Below, in pieces: positions 36,515 through 45,873 of a stretch of DNA of 64,000 nucleotides. Each line of letters starts with the position of its first letter. Position 1 is the first letter of the stretch. This stretch comes from Microbacterium sp. Nx66 (GTDB lineage: Bacteria; Actinomycetota; Actinomycetes; Actinomycetales; Microbacteriaceae): the NCBI RefSeq assembly GCF_904066215.1, contig NZ_LR880474.1, positions 248,001-312,000 of the forward strand. The letters are read 5' to 3'. The position numbers and the translations under genes were made by a program. The notes under the pieces were generated by a model that was not told the DNA's origin, made no database searches, and was given only the letters and a program-made list of their open reading frames with translations.

Positions 36515-37858
36515 ATGTCGAAAACGTCCGGACTGCGCGAGGCGATGGATCGCCTCGACGAGGCGTGGGGCGCCGCGGGCGATGTCGCCGAGCTCTCCCG
36601 CGTGCAGCTCGTCGAGGTGGCCGACGCGATCGGACTTCTGCAGCGCCGGCTCGATGCGATCCACGTCGACGTGGCCGCCGGCATCGCTCGGGAGTCGCGC
36701 GCGGAGCTCGGGGCCGACAGCTTGGCGAAGCAACGCGGGTACCGCACGGCGGCGAAGCTCATCGCCGCGACGACGGGCATCTCGACGGCGGAGGCGCAGC
36801 GCCTGGTGAAGGTCGGAGAGGCGACCGCGCCGCGGAGCGATCTGCTCGGCGCACCGCTGCCCGCGCGGTATCCGCTCCTCCGGGAAGCACTCGCGTCGGG
36901 TGTGCTCGGAGCGCCGGCGATCGGTCTCCTCGTCGCTCTCCTCGATCGCTGCCACGTGGCCGCCGGTGTGGAGCGCATCGCCGAGGCGGAACGCGTGCTG
37001 ACCGCCGCAGCCGAAGGGCTCGAGCTCGACGCGGTGCGCAAGCTCGTCCTCCGCGCCGAAGCGTGGCTCGACCCCGACGGCGTAGCGCCGCGGGCGGAGG
37101 AACAGCGCGGTCGGCGCGCACTGCGCATCTTCGAACGTGACGGCATGGTGCATCTGCACGCGCAGCTCGATGCCGAGTCCGCTGCGCCGGTCGTCACCGC
37201 GATCCGCGGGCACGTGTCTGCCGTGTTCGCCGCCCGCCTCGAAGCCCCCGATGCGGAGTCGCCCGACGCGGATCGGCGCTCCGTCGCGATGATCCAGGCC
37301 GATGCGCTGTCCCTCTTCTGCGCGCACGTGCTCGGGTGCGAGGGCGATCGGGTTCCGCTCGCCGGGGCGACGGTGATCGTTCGGGTATCGCTGGACGATC
37401 TGCAGGCGGGAACCGGGTCGGCGACGGTCGACGGGCTCGACCAGGTGATCGACATCGGTGCCGCCCGGCGGATGGCGGCCAGCGGGGGCGTCATCCCCTG
37501 CGTCCTCGGCGGTGCGAGCGAGGTTCTGGACTGGGGCCGCGAGAAGCGCCTCTTCACCCGAGCCCAACGACTGGCGCTCGCCGAGCGGGATGGCGGGTGC
37601 GCCATGTGCGGGCTCCCGCCCGGGATGACGAAGGCCCACCACCTCCGCTGGTGGCAGCGAGATCGAGGTCCGACCGATCTCTCGAACGGGATCCTGCTCT
37701 GCGAGACCTGCCACCACCGCATCCACGACAACGGGTGGGAGATCGTGATCGAGGGTTCCGGCGTGACCGGCCGACCGTGGTTCCTTCCGCCGCGGTGGGT
37801 CGACCCGCAGCGCACTCCACGGCTGGGCGGACGGGCGCGCTTCGATGTCGCAGCGTGA
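36515..37858 (+). CDS. DUF222 / HNH endonuclease (13E12 repeat type)
   Basis: A 447-residue protein of the family common in actinobacteria. The DUF222 region spans about residues 35-310. A C-terminal HNH domain follows: CAMCGLPPGMTKAHHLRWW, then NGILLCETCHHRIHDNGW. The Cys pairs and catalytic His residues are intact. These proteins occur in many copies per genome and are often linked to mobile repeats, but their biological role is not settled. It stands alone and is convergent with the glycosyltransferase gene. Confidence 0.9.
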   Translation: MSKTSGLREAMDRLDEAWGAAGDVAELSRVQLVEVADAIGLLQRRLDAIHVDVAAGIARESRAELGADSLAKQRGYRTAAKLIAATTGISTAEAQRLVKVGEATAPRSDLLGAPLPARYPLLREALASGVLGAPAIGLLVALLDRCHVAAGVERIAEAERVLTAAAEGLELDAVRKLVLRAEAWLDPDGVAPRAEEQRGRRALRIFERDGMVHLHAQLDAESAAPVVTAIRGHVSAVFAARLEAPDAESPDADRRSVAMIQADALSLFCAHVLGCEGDRVPLAGATVIVRVSLDDLQAGTGSATVDGLDQVIDIGAARRMAASGGVIPCVLGGASEVLDWGREKRLFTRAQRLALAERDGGCAMCGLPPGMTKAHHLRWWQRDRGPTDLSNGILLCETCHHRIHDNGWEIVIEGSGVTGRPWFLPPRWVDPQRTPRLGGRARFDVAA

Positions 37859-37943
37859 GTGGGCCGCGCCTGCTCGCGGTGGTGGGTGTCGGGGTCACAG
37901 CTGGTCGGCGCCCGAAGGGAGGGGGCGCGCGACGCTCGGTCTG

Positions 37944-39545
37944 TCAGCGGCGAAGTCGGGAGCGGACGCGGCGGGCGGCTCGTGCGAGGGCGTCGCGCCA
38001 GGCGCCGCCCGGCCATTCGCGGCGCAGCCGCAGGCTGCCGTCCTCGTTCCGTACGAGCTCGACCCGACGGCCCGCGAGAAGCGGGGACCTGCCGAGGTGT
38101 GCCGTCACGTCGGGCGCCGCTGTCAGCGGGGCGGTGAACATCCACCCGGCGTAGCGGACGGCCACGGTGAGGTCGGCGTCGCGAGCGCCGTCCTCACGGA
38201 ACGCCTTCATCGGGTCCAGCGCGATCGGCACCGCGTCGAGGCGCTTCGGGCGTCGGCCGCCGATCTTGCGCTCCGAGCCTGCCGTCGACTCCGGCGCCTG
38301 TCCGGGGGTCGGCGTATCCCGCGCGACGAGGTCGACGCGGTCAGCGCGACGCTCCTTTCGGGCGTTGAGCACCCCGGAGGGAAGGTCTTCGGTCGCCGAC
38401 GGGGGCAGGGAGACCAGCCGGTCGGCGGAACCGACGGTCTCGAACACGAACGCCTCCTCGCCGTCCCGGAGCAGACGGACGCGCACGGTGAGCTGCAACC
38501 CGCCACGCGACCAGCGCGCCGCGGTCACGGTGGCCGTGCAGGTCGTGTCCGCTTCGAACGCGGCGAAGGCGAGCAGGTCATCCCGGCGGTCGGCGCGCAG
38601 CAGAGCCGCCCGAATGCGCTGCGGGAACGACAGCCCCGCATCCACGCCGGGGCCGAATCGACGCTGCGCGAGTGGCACCACCACGTCCAGCAGGCGGTCG
38701 CGGTACTCCGCCGGGTACTTCACCATCCGTCGTCCGGCGATCCGGTTGAGGATCTTGCCGCGGAACCAGTGCCGCAGCAGCCGGTCGCGCACCTTCCCGG
38801 GCTCCGTGTTCGCCTCGACGACATCGAGCACGGTCTCCAGGTGCGGGAAGTACGACTCGGGGTCGATGCGCGACGAGCTCGCACTCCCGGGCTCCTTCAC
38901 CCACGCGTAGCAGGGCTCGCTGGCGAGCACCGAGATCGTGTCGGCGGCGAAGTACGCCTGCATCACGAACAGGTGGTCCTCGAGTCGCACCTTGCCATCA
39001 GGGAAGCGGATGCCGTGCTCGCGGAGGAACGCCGTCCGGAACATCTTGTGCGGCGTCAGCATCTCCAGGATCGGGTCCTCGCCGAGCACCGCGTGCGGGA
39101 TGTCGCGCTGGAAGATCTTGGCGGGCAGCTTCCGTCCGATGCCCACCTCCTTGCCGACCACGACGTCCGACCCGTGCTCATCGGCGTAGTCGCACAGCCG
39201 CTCGAGTGCGCGCGGGTACAGCCAGTCGTCCTGGTCCACGAACTGCACGTACGTCCCTCTGGCCTCCTCGACGCCGCGGTTGCGCGGAGTACCGGGCCAG
39301 CCGGAGTGCGGCAGCGACAGCACGCGTACATGAGGGCGATCCTTCGCGATGCTCTCCAGCCGCGCGGCCGTCTCCTCCCCGGAGCCGTCGTCGCAGAGCA
39401 GGACCTCGAAGGCCTCCCGGTCCAGCGTCTGGGCGTCGAGCGAGGCGATGAGGTCGTCGAACGACGCCTTCGGCCGGAACACCGGCACCACCACACTCAC
39501 CCGCACTCGGCTGCCCGCCGCCTCGTGCCCGGTCGTACTGCTCAT
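37944..39545 (-). CDS. Family 2 glycosyltransferase
   Basis: A 533-residue GT-A glycosyltransferase. The N-terminal catalytic domain begins RVSVVVPVFRPKASFDDLI. It has a CDDGSGE nucleotide-binding loop (~54) and the FVDQDDWLYP metal-binding block (~105). A C-terminal ~220-residue beta-rich region, basic at the end, is shared by cell-wall/teichoic-type transferases. There is no membrane segment. ATG at 39545 is preferred over one 22 codons upstream because the homologous part starts soon after it. Probably adds sugars to a surface polymer; donor and acceptor are unknown. Confidence 0.85.
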   Translation of the reverse strand: MSSTTGHEAAGSRVRVSVVVPVFRPKASFDDLIASLDAQTLDREAFEVLLCDDGSGEETAARLESIAKDRPHVRVLSLPHSGWPGTPRNRGVEEARGTYVQFVDQDDWLYPRALERLCDYADEHGSDVVVGKEVGIGRKLPAKIFQRDIPHAVLGEDPILEMLTPHKMFRTAFLREHGIRFPDGKVRLEDHLFVMQAYFAADTISVLASEPCYAWVKEPGSASSSRIDPESYFPHLETVLDVVEANTEPGKVRDRLLRHWFRGKILNRIAGRRMVKYPAEYRDRLLDVVVPLAQRRFGPGVDAGLSFPQRIRAALLRADRRDDLLAFAAFEADTTCTATVTAARWSRGGLQLTVRVRLLRDGEEAFVFETVGSADRLVSLPPSATEDLPSGVLNARKERRADRVDLVARDTPTPGQAPESTAGSERKIGGRRPKRLDAVPIALDPMKAFREDGARDADLTVAVRYAGWMFTAPLTAAPDVTAHLGRSPLLAGRRVELVRNEDGSLRLRREWPGGAWRDALARAARRVRSRLRR

Positions 39546-39674
39546 GGACGCCGTCCCCCCTGTGGTCGTACCCGGCTCGAATCTCCCCCGCCGGAGGTTC
39601 CAGCCAACCATCCCTTCCTGTGGAGCGCGCCAGGCTCGCGGCGGTCGCGGGTGTATGCCGGCGCCGCGGAGGAG

Positions 39675-41177
39675 TCAGCGCAGGGTGAGACCGATCTCGA
39701 AGGAGCGCCGCCAGGGGAGGGTCAGCTCCTCGATCCGCACGTCGTCGGCGGGAAGCATCGACTCCAGCAAGCCCGTCAGCTCGGCGCGGATGACGCGCTC
39801 CGCCGTCGCGACCTGCGCGTCGTCGGCCATCGGATAGATGTCAGGGAAGAGGGACGGCCCCGTATCCGTGCGCACCACGGCCTGGTAGGCGAAGTCGTCG
39901 AGCAGCCGGGTCAGCAGGGCGATCCGCGCGGCGCGGTCGTCGAAGGAGCCCGAGGCCCGACCGACGACGCCGGCGGCGGCCACCGCGACGACGCTGCCGA
40001 GCGTGTTCCCGGCGGTGTTCCACCCGCCGAAAGCCTCCAGGCGGCCGAGCAGTCCGGCCTCGGCGAGCGCGCGCACGAGCGCCTCGTCCGCGCCGTTCGG
40101 GTAGCGCACGTCGGCCAGGGCCACGTGCTCACCGGCGTCCAGACGCTCCCGCACGAGAGCGACCGTCCCCGCGACGGCGTCCGCATCGACGACCTCGGGC
40201 CGCCCGCGGAACATGTCGTGCCGGTCGGGGTCGGGGGCGTGCAGCACGAGGGTGACGTCGCCTCCGGTGGCGACCTCCTCGGCGCCGGCCGCGCGGATCT
40301 GCCGGCTCGCCGACGCTGCGAGCGACATGTTCTCGTACGGCGGGACGCGCTCCATGCCGTCGGCGTCCGCGCACGTCACCGAGAACGAGGCGGTCACCCC
40401 GGCGTTCGCCGCCAGGGCCCGGGCGACGAGCGCGGCGCCCACCTCGTCGGCCCCCGGGTACATCAGCACGCGCCGGCCCGACGGCAGCATCCGCATCCAG
40501 TGCCGGAGCCACACCTGCTCTGCGCTGCCCGCCGCGAAGGGGGCGGTGTCGTCGGCGGTGATCGCCAGGAAGTCGAGGGTCTCGTCCTCCATGAGTCCCA
40601 GCGTGGAGAGGTTCACGATGTGGTTGCGCAGCCGTCGAGACGAGTAGTCGGAGACGACCTCGGCGGGCACCGGAGTCAGGTCGTCCAGCGGCAGCACCTC
40701 GGTCTCGCCGAGCAGTCGGTGCGCGTCGCCGCCGAGTGCGTGGATCTCCTTGCCGTGCTCCGTCCAGTAGGTCGGCTCCTCGGCGGCGGAGTACGAGTTG
40801 CTCGCCCGGGTCACGAGCGACACCGCCGAGATGGGCAGATCGGGCCGCAGCCGCCGCACCTCGCGCAGCACGTCGAGGCGCGCCAGCACGTCGCGGGTGG
40901 TGTCGTCGCTCGTGCGGCTCGCGATCAGACCGCCGTAGAGGAGCATGTCCACCGAGACGACCAGGTGCACCGTCGCGGGGTCGGCCGCCCGCTCCCGCAG
41001 CCACCCGCCCAACGCGTCGGCGTCGCCCGCGGTCCGGTACGAGGGGAGGATCTCGGCGGGCGGGACGTCGAGGATCACTCCGGCGACGGCCGCGACGTCG
41101 CCCGGGAGCTTGACGTTCACCGGCCGATCGTCGAGGGGGAGCAACGCGATGCGCGGGCGGAGGGTCGGGTCGGACAC
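39675..41177 (-). CDS. DUF4127 family protein
   Basis: A 500-residue cytoplasmic protein that opens with RIALLPLDDRPVNVKLP, the family's start. It also has VSVDMLLYGGLIASR (~93-107) and SLVTRASNSYSAAEEPTYW. The family's reaction is not known to me; it recurs near sugar and amino-sugar transport genes. The GTG at 41177 has AAAGG upstream. It lies downstream of, and is probably cotranscribed with, the GntR regulator, and so belongs to the amino-sugar cluster. Confidence 0.8.
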   Translation of the reverse strand: MSDPTLRPRIALLPLDDRPVNVKLPGDVAAVAGVILDVPPAEILPSYRTAGDADALGGWLRERAADPATVHLVVSVDMLLYGGLIASRTSDDTTRDVLARLDVLREVRRLRPDLPISAVSLVTRASNSYSAAEEPTYWTEHGKEIHALGGDAHRLLGETEVLPLDDLTPVPAEVVSDYSSRRLRNHIVNLSTLGLMEDETLDFLAITADDTAPFAAGSAEQVWLRHWMRMLPSGRRVLMYPGADEVGAALVARALAANAGVTASFSVTCADADGMERVPPYENMSLAASASRQIRAAGAEEVATGGDVTLVLHAPDPDRHDMFRGRPEVVDADAVAGTVALVRERLDAGEHVALADVRYPNGADEALVRALAEAGLLGRLEAFGGWNTAGNTLGSVVAVAAAGVVGRASGSFDDRAARIALLTRLLDDFAYQAVVRTDTGPSLFPDIYPMADDAQVATAERVIRAELTGLLESMLPADDVRIEELTLPWRRSFEIGLTLR

Positions 41178-41227
41178 GAGGAGCCTTTCGTCGGTGAAGG
41201 GGATCGCAGGTCGGGAGTCGTCGGGGA

Positions 41228-41944
41228 TCAGGGGCGGGCGATGGAGACGAGGTACGAGTAGCGGTCGCCGCGGTACACCGACTCGGCGTACTCGATCGGG
41301 CGGCTGCGGGCGTCATAGGTCGTGCGCTTCACGAGGAAGGCGGGGGAGAACGGCGGCGTCTGCAGCGCGGCGGCCTGCTCCTCGTCGAGGACGACCGCGT
41401 GGATCTCCTGGTCGGCGCGCACGGCGGTGATGCCGAAACGGGTGCGCAGGTCGTCGTAGAGCGAGTCGCCCTCGATGCCGTCCTCCAGGCCCGGCACCGC
41501 GTCGGCCGCGATCGAGCACACCTCCAGGCAGATCGGGATGTCGTCGGCGGTCCGCACCCGGCGGATCCGTACGACCGGCGACTGCGGGCTGAGGTTCAAG
41601 GCGTATCCGGCGGTCTGCCCGGCCGCCGCGGTGCCGACGTCGACGGAGAGGGAGCCGGGTCGCATGTTGCGGGCGAGCATGTCCTCCGAGAACGAGGTCA
41701 GCTCGAACGCCTTGCTGATCCGCGAGGCGCTCACGAACGTGCCCGCCCCCTGCAGCCGGTACACCAGGCCGTCCCGTTCGAGCTCGTCGAGGGCGCGACG
41801 CACCGTCTGCCGGTTCACCTCGAGCGACTCCGCGAGCTCGCGCTCCGTGGGCAGCTTCTCGTGGGGTGCGAGTCCCTGGTCGATGACCTGCTCCAGATGC
41901 CGCCGCACGCGTTCGTGCTTCGTGACGCCCTCGATCGCCGACAT
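41228..41944 (-). CDS. GntR/UTRA-family transcriptional regulator
   Basis: A 238-residue regulator. The GntR winged helix is at residues 8-75 (LPTERELAESLEVNRQTVRR, then LDELERDGLVYRLQGAGTFV). A UTRA effector domain follows (~95-235), the type that binds phosphorylated sugars such as GlcNAc-6-P or GlcN-6-P. GAGGGGGA precedes the ATG. Two identical-style operators lie in the divergent region, one overlapping its own promoter, so it likely represses itself and the transport operon. Confidence 0.9.
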   Translation of the reverse strand: MSAIEGVTKHERVRRHLEQVIDQGLAPHEKLPTERELAESLEVNRQTVRRALDELERDGLVYRLQGAGTFVSASRISKAFELTSFSEDMLARNMRPGSLSVDVGTAAAGQTAGYALNLSPQSPVVRIRRVRTADDIPICLEVCSIAADAVPGLEDGIEGDSLYDDLRTRFGITAVRADQEIHAVVLDEEQAAALQTPPFSPAFLVKRTTYDARSRPIEYAESVYRGDRYSYLVSIARP

Positions 41945-41957
41945 GATTCCCCCTCGT

Positions 41958-41971
41958 TTGGACTAACCCAA
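41958..41971. promoter_or_regulatory. GntR operator 1, overlapping the gntR promoter
   Basis: TTGGACTAACCCAA is an imperfect palindrome of the TTGG-N6-CCAA type used by UTRA regulators. It overlaps the end of the -10 of the leftward promoter and covers its expected start site, so binding should block gntR transcription. Confidence 0.65.
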
Positions 41972-41999
41972 TCTTGACGATCACCCCGGTTTGTGTCAA
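41970..41999 (-). promoter_or_regulatory. Promoter of the GntR gene
   Basis: On the minus strand TTGACA (41999-41994) and AAGATT (41975-41970) are 18 bases apart, 25-30 bases before the gntR ATG. The -10 abuts operator 1. Confidence 0.55.
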
Positions 42000-42022
42000 T
42001 GTCTCCTCTCAGCGGTTCTTAA

Positions 42023-42036
42023 TTGGTCTATTCCAA
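42023..42036. promoter_or_regulatory. GntR operator 2, upstream of the transport operon
   Basis: TTGGTCTATTCCAA matches operator 1 in the TTGG-N-CTA-N2-CCAA pattern and extends to ATTGG...CCAAT. It lies 36 bases before the binding-lipoprotein ATG, where a bound repressor would block the rightward operon. Confidence 0.65.
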
Positions 42037-42071
42037 TCCTTTGCACGGTCAACGATGAGCGGAGAATCCCC

Positions 42072-43361
42072 ATGCACGTGAAGCACAACATGCGCCGGCG
42101 CGTCCTGGTCGCCGGGGCGCTGGGCGCGGCGACGGTCGTCGCCCTGAGCGGCTGCGCCGGTGGCGGCGGCGACGCCGACGGCCCCACCGAGATCACGTTC
42201 TCGTACCTGTGGGGCGGGGAGGAGGCGAAGGCGCTGGAGGTGATCATCGCCGACTTCAACGCCAGCCAGGACGACATCGTCGTCAAAGGCGTCTCCAGCC
42301 CCGACACCCAGAAGCAGCTCACGTCGATGTCGTCGTCGAACGGCTCCTTCGACATCTCCGACAACTTCGGCAACACCGTCGGGGCCTGGGCCTCGAAGGG
42401 CATCCTCGCGCCGCTCGACGACGCGATCGCCGCCGAGGACATCGACGTCGACGACTTCGTCCCGAGCGCCATGGAGCAGATGACCTACGACGGCACGATC
42501 TACTCGCTGCCGATCGCGATCCACAGCTTCCAGCTCCTCTACAACCCGCAGCTGCTGGAGGAGGCCGGGGTCACCCCGCCGACGACGATGGACGAGCTCG
42601 CCGCCGCCATCCCGAAGCTCACCAAGAAGGACGCCTCCGGCAAGATCACGCAGCTCGGTCTCGGCTCGGCGAACGACAGCACCACCCTCACGACCCTCGG
42701 CTACGCGTTCGGCGGCAGCTGGGACGGCGAGGACGGCCCGACCCCCGCGGAAGACGGCAATCTCGAGGCCCTGCAGTGGTACCAGGACAACGTGATCGAG
42801 CCGGTCGGCGCCGATGCCATGGCCACCTTCGTGTCCGGACAGGGCGAGTACCTCTCCGCACAGGACCCGTTCTTCAGCGGCCAGGTCGCCATGATCATCG
42901 ACGGCGAGTGGCGGTCGGCCAGCGCCGCCAAGATCGCCCCCGACTTCGAGTGGGGCGTGACCGCGATCCCCGCCGCCTCGCCGGACCTGGAGAACAGTAC
43001 GCAGGTCACCGCGAGCACCCTGTTCATCCCCGCGAACTCGAAGCACAAGGAGGAGGCGGCCGCCTTCCTCGCCTACCTCGTGAGCGACGAGCCCATGGAG
43101 AAGTTCGCCGTCGCCCTCGGCAACCTCCCGGGCCGCTCCTCCCTCGCCGGCAGCGCCGCGTTCGACGAGCTGCAGGACTTCGGTGTCTGGGCGGAGGCCG
43201 CGTCCTCCCCGAACGCGAAGTCCCTGGCCAGCCGTCCGTACAGCGCCGAGTACGCGACGGACCTCGCGACCGCGTTCGACGAGGTCGTGCGGCTGACCGC
43301 CACCCCGGAGGAGGCGATCGCGATCGTCGAGGAGCGCATGGCCTCCTACACCTCGAAGTGA
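42072..43361 (+). CDS. Sugar-binding lipoprotein of an amino-sugar ABC importer
   Basis: A 429-residue family 1 solute-binding protein. A basic start (RRRV), a hydrophobic core and the lipobox ALSGCAG near residue 31 give a lipoprotein signal. The mature protein starts ITFSYLWGGEEAKALEVII, typical of sugar binding proteins. GGAGAA precedes the ATG at 42072; the frame is open to 41991 but those codons cover the operator region. It is the first gene of the rightward operon with two permeases, NanE and a ROK kinase. The substrate is therefore likely a sialic acid or ManNAc-containing sugar (inference). Confidence 0.9.
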   Translation: MHVKHNMRRRVLVAGALGAATVVALSGCAGGGGDADGPTEITFSYLWGGEEAKALEVIIADFNASQDDIVVKGVSSPDTQKQLTSMSSSNGSFDISDNFGNTVGAWASKGILAPLDDAIAAEDIDVDDFVPSAMEQMTYDGTIYSLPIAIHSFQLLYNPQLLEEAGVTPPTTMDELAAAIPKLTKKDASGKITQLGLGSANDSTTLTTLGYAFGGSWDGEDGPTPAEDGNLEALQWYQDNVIEPVGADAMATFVSGQGEYLSAQDPFFSGQVAMIIDGEWRSASAAKIAPDFEWGVTAIPAASPDLENSTQVTASTLFIPANSKHKEEAAAFLAYLVSDEPMEKFAVALGNLPGRSSLAGSAAFDELQDFGVWAEAASSPNAKSLASRPYSAEYATDLATAFDEVVRLTATPEEAIAIVEERMASYTSK

Positions 43362-43371
43362 GCCGGTCCTC

Positions 43372-44340
43372 GTGACCACGGCAACAGCACCCCGGGTCCG
43401 GCAGGAGAACGCTCCTGCCGGACCCGGCGCTCCCGTCCGGCGGCGCCGCAGCCGCCGGACCACGCTGATCGGCCTGGCTTTCGCGTCGCCGTTCATCGTC
43501 GGCTTCCTGTTCCTGTTCGCCTATCCGATCGCGGCGTCGGCGTACTACAGCTTCACCGACTTCAACCTGTTCCAGGCGCCCGAGTGGGTGGGGCTGGACA
43601 ACTACACCCAGATGTTCGCCGACGGGGTGTTCTGGAAGTCCCTCGCCAACACGGCCGTGCTCACGGTGTTCGGCGTACCGCTCGCGATCGGCATCGCCCT
43701 GGCCGGTGCGCACCTGCTGAACACCCCGGTGCGGGGCCAGCCGCTGTATCGCGCGCTCGTGTATCTCCCGTCGATCGTGCCGGTCGTCGTCGGCGGCTAC
43801 CTGTGGCGCTGGCTCCTGAACGCCCAGTACGGCTTCATCAACCACTTCCTGTCGTGGTTCGGCATCGAGGGACCGGCCTGGCTGCAGCAGCCGGAGTGGA
43901 CGAAGCCCGCCATCATCCTCATGTCGCTGTGGACCGTGGGCGGGACCATGATCATCTACCTCGCCGCCCTGCAGGAGGTGCCGAAGGAGCTGTACGAGGC
44001 GGCCGAGCTCGACGGCGCAGGCGCCTGGCGCCGATTCACCAACGTCACCTGGCCCACGGTCTCCCCGGTCACCCTGTTCCAGGTGATCGTGAGCATCATC
44101 GGATTCCTGCAGATCTTCACGCAGCCGTACATCCTGTCGCAGGAGCGCCTCAACCAGGCGGGGTCGGGCCCGGGGCAGTCGATGCTCTCGTACGCGATGT
44201 ACCTGTACCAGAACGCCTTCGTGTTCCTGAAGATGGGCTACGCCTCCGCCATGGCGTGGACACTGTTCATCGTCACGCTCGTCGTGAGCCTCATCGTGCT
44301 CGCGACTTCGAGGAAGTGGGTCCACGATGGCGCACGCTGA
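43372..44340 (+). CDS. Sugar ABC transporter permease (MalF-like)
   Basis: A 322-residue permease with six membrane segments. The EAA loop reads EAAELDGAGAWRRFTNVTWP at about 203-222. An Arg-rich N-terminal tail precedes the first helix. It starts at GTG 43372, ten bases after the lipoprotein stop. It pairs with the next gene to form the membrane channel. No ATPase gene is in the operon, so a shared MsiK-type ATPase encoded elsewhere is expected. Confidence 0.9.
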   Translation: MTTATAPRVRQENAPAGPGAPVRRRRSRRTTLIGLAFASPFIVGFLFLFAYPIAASAYYSFTDFNLFQAPEWVGLDNYTQMFADGVFWKSLANTAVLTVFGVPLAIGIALAGAHLLNTPVRGQPLYRALVYLPSIVPVVVGGYLWRWLLNAQYGFINHFLSWFGIEGPAWLQQPEWTKPAIILMSLWTVGGTMIIYLAALQEVPKELYEAAELDGAGAWRRFTNVTWPTVSPVTLFQVIVSIIGFLQIFTQPYILSQERLNQAGSGPGQSMLSYAMYLYQNAFVFLKMGYASAMAWTLFIVTLVVSLIVLATSRKWVHDGAR

Positions 44341-45193
44341 CATCTCCGCTCCGGTGCGCCGCCCCCGTCGCACCCGCCGCACGCTCCGCCGCGTCCGGCA
44401 GCAGATCGCGGTGACGCTGCTCGCGCTGCTGTTCCTGTTCCCGTTGCTGGTGATGCTGTCGACCGCGTTCAAGACGCCCGGCGACGTGTTCTCCTCGCCG
44501 CCCACCCTGCTGCCCGCCGAGTGGACCACGGCCAACTTCGCCGAGGCGTTCGCGCAGATCCCGGTGTGGCGCTACCTCGCCAACACGCTCTTCGTCTCGG
44601 GCATGAGCATCCTCGGCACGGTCATCTCGTGTCCGCTCGTCGCCTACGCCCTCGCGAAGGTGAAGTGGCGCGGTGCCCGGCCGCTTCTGATCCTCGTGCT
44701 CGCCACGATGATGCTGCCGCCGCAGGTCACGCTGATCCCGCTGTTCCTCGTGTGGAACGGGCTGGAGGCGACGAACACCTACCTCCCGCTCATCGTCCCC
44801 GCGTTCCTGGGCACGCCGTTCTTCATCTTCATGATCCGGCAGTTCCTCCTCGCGGTACCGGACGAGCTCATCGAGGCCGCCCGTCTCGACGGCGCCTCGG
44901 AGTTCCGCACCTACGCGACGATCGTCCTTCCCCTGGCGCGTCCGGCCATCGTGACCGCCGCGATCTTCCAGTTCGTCTGGGCCTGGACCGACTTCCTCAA
45001 TCCCCTCATCTACCTCAACGACCAGTCGACGTACACGCTGTCCATCGGTCTGTACGCCTTCTTCGGGGAGAACGACGTGGCCTGGGGGCCGCTCATGGCC
45101 GCGTGCGTGATGTTCACGCTCCCGGCCGTGGCGATCTTCCTCCTCGGTCAGAAGTTCTTCATCGGCGGCGCCAGTGCAGGAGCCCTCAAGTGA
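44327..45193 (+). CDS. Sugar ABC transporter permease (MalG-like)
   Basis: A 288-residue permease with six membrane segments and the EAA loop EAARLDGASEFRTYATIVLP at about residues 183-202. It overlaps the preceding permease gene by 14 bp, and its TGA overlaps the NanE GTG (GTGA), so translation is coupled at both ends. Confidence 0.9.
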   Translation: MAHADISAPVRRPRRTRRTLRRVRQQIAVTLLALLFLFPLLVMLSTAFKTPGDVFSSPPTLLPAEWTTANFAEAFAQIPVWRYLANTLFVSGMSILGTVISCPLVAYALAKVKWRGARPLLILVLATMMLPPQVTLIPLFLVWNGLEATNTYLPLIVPAFLGTPFFIFMIRQFLLAVPDELIEAARLDGASEFRTYATIVLPLARPAIVTAAIFQFVWAWTDFLNPLIYLNDQSTYTLSIGLYAFFGENDVAWGPLMAACVMFTLPAVAIFLLGQKFFIGGASAGALK

Positions 45194-45873
45194 CCCACGA
45201 TTCCCTCGCTCTCCTCCGCGACCGGCTCGTCGCCTCGGTCCAGGCCTCCACGGGCGCCCCCGCCAGGGACACCCACGTCATCGGTGCGCTCGCCGAGTCT
45301 GCGCTCCTCGGCGGCGCGAGCGGTCTGCGGCTCAACGGGCCGGAGGACATCCGCCGGGTGCGTCCGGTCACCGACGTGCCGATCATCGGACTCCACAAGA
45401 TCTGGAACGGCGTCCGCAACGTCATCACCCCGGAGCTCGCGCTCGCCACGGGGCTGGCGGAGGCCGGGGCCGACATCATCGCGGTGGACGCCACGACGGA
45501 GCAGCTCGGCGCGGACTTCCGGCTCATCGGGGAGATCGCCGCGGCGACGGGGCGACCGGTGATGGCCGACGTGTCGACGGTCGCGGAGGGCGAGCGCGCA
45601 TGGGCGGCGGGGGCAGCGGTCGTCGGCACGACCCTGTCCGGCTACACCCCGCACTCGCCGCGCCAGGACGAACCGGACCTCGACCTCGTGGCCGCGCTCG
45701 CCGCCGCGGGGATCCCGGCCATCGCCGAGGGGCGCTACCAGACCCCTGCACAGGTACGAGCGGCCTTCGATGCCGGAGCCTTCGCCGTCGTCGTGGGCGG
45801 GGCGATCACCGATCCCATCGCCCTCACCCGCCGCTTCGTCGCCGCGACGCCGGCCGCCACGGAGCGGGCGTGA
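45190..45873 (+). CDS. nanE: N-acetylmannosamine-6-phosphate 2-epimerase NanE
   Basis: A 227-residue (beta/alpha)8-barrel. GASGLRLNGPEDIRRVR (~38-54), PIIGLHKIW (~62), IAVDATTEQ (~98), MADVSTVAEG (~124) and IAEGRYQTP (~180) are NanE blocks, including the catalytic Lys (HK) and the phosphate-binding GG near the C-terminus. It converts ManNAc-6-P to GlcNAc-6-P. I chose the GTG overlapping the permease stop; the frame runs open upstream only as a shadow of the permease gene. It links this operon to sialic acid/ManNAc use. Confidence 0.92.
   Translation: MTHDSLALLRDRLVASVQASTGAPARDTHVIGALAESALLGGASGLRLNGPEDIRRVRPVTDVPIIGLHKIWNGVRNVITPELALATGLAEAGADIIAVDATTEQLGADFRLIGEIAAATGRPVMADVSTVAEGERAWAAGAAVVGTTLSGYTPHSPRQDEPDLDLVAALAAAGIPAIAEGRYQTPAQVRAAFDAGAFAVVVGGAITDPIALTRRFVAATPAATERA

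Noticed and set aside
35471-38145. Long minus-strand frames (751 and 669 codons)
   Set aside because: Antisense to the helix-turn-helix and HNH genes; no domain pattern.
37845-41261. 1138-codon plus-strand frame over the glycosyltransferase and DUF4127 genes
   Set aside because: Antisense to two recognised genes; His/Arg/Gly-rich shadow.
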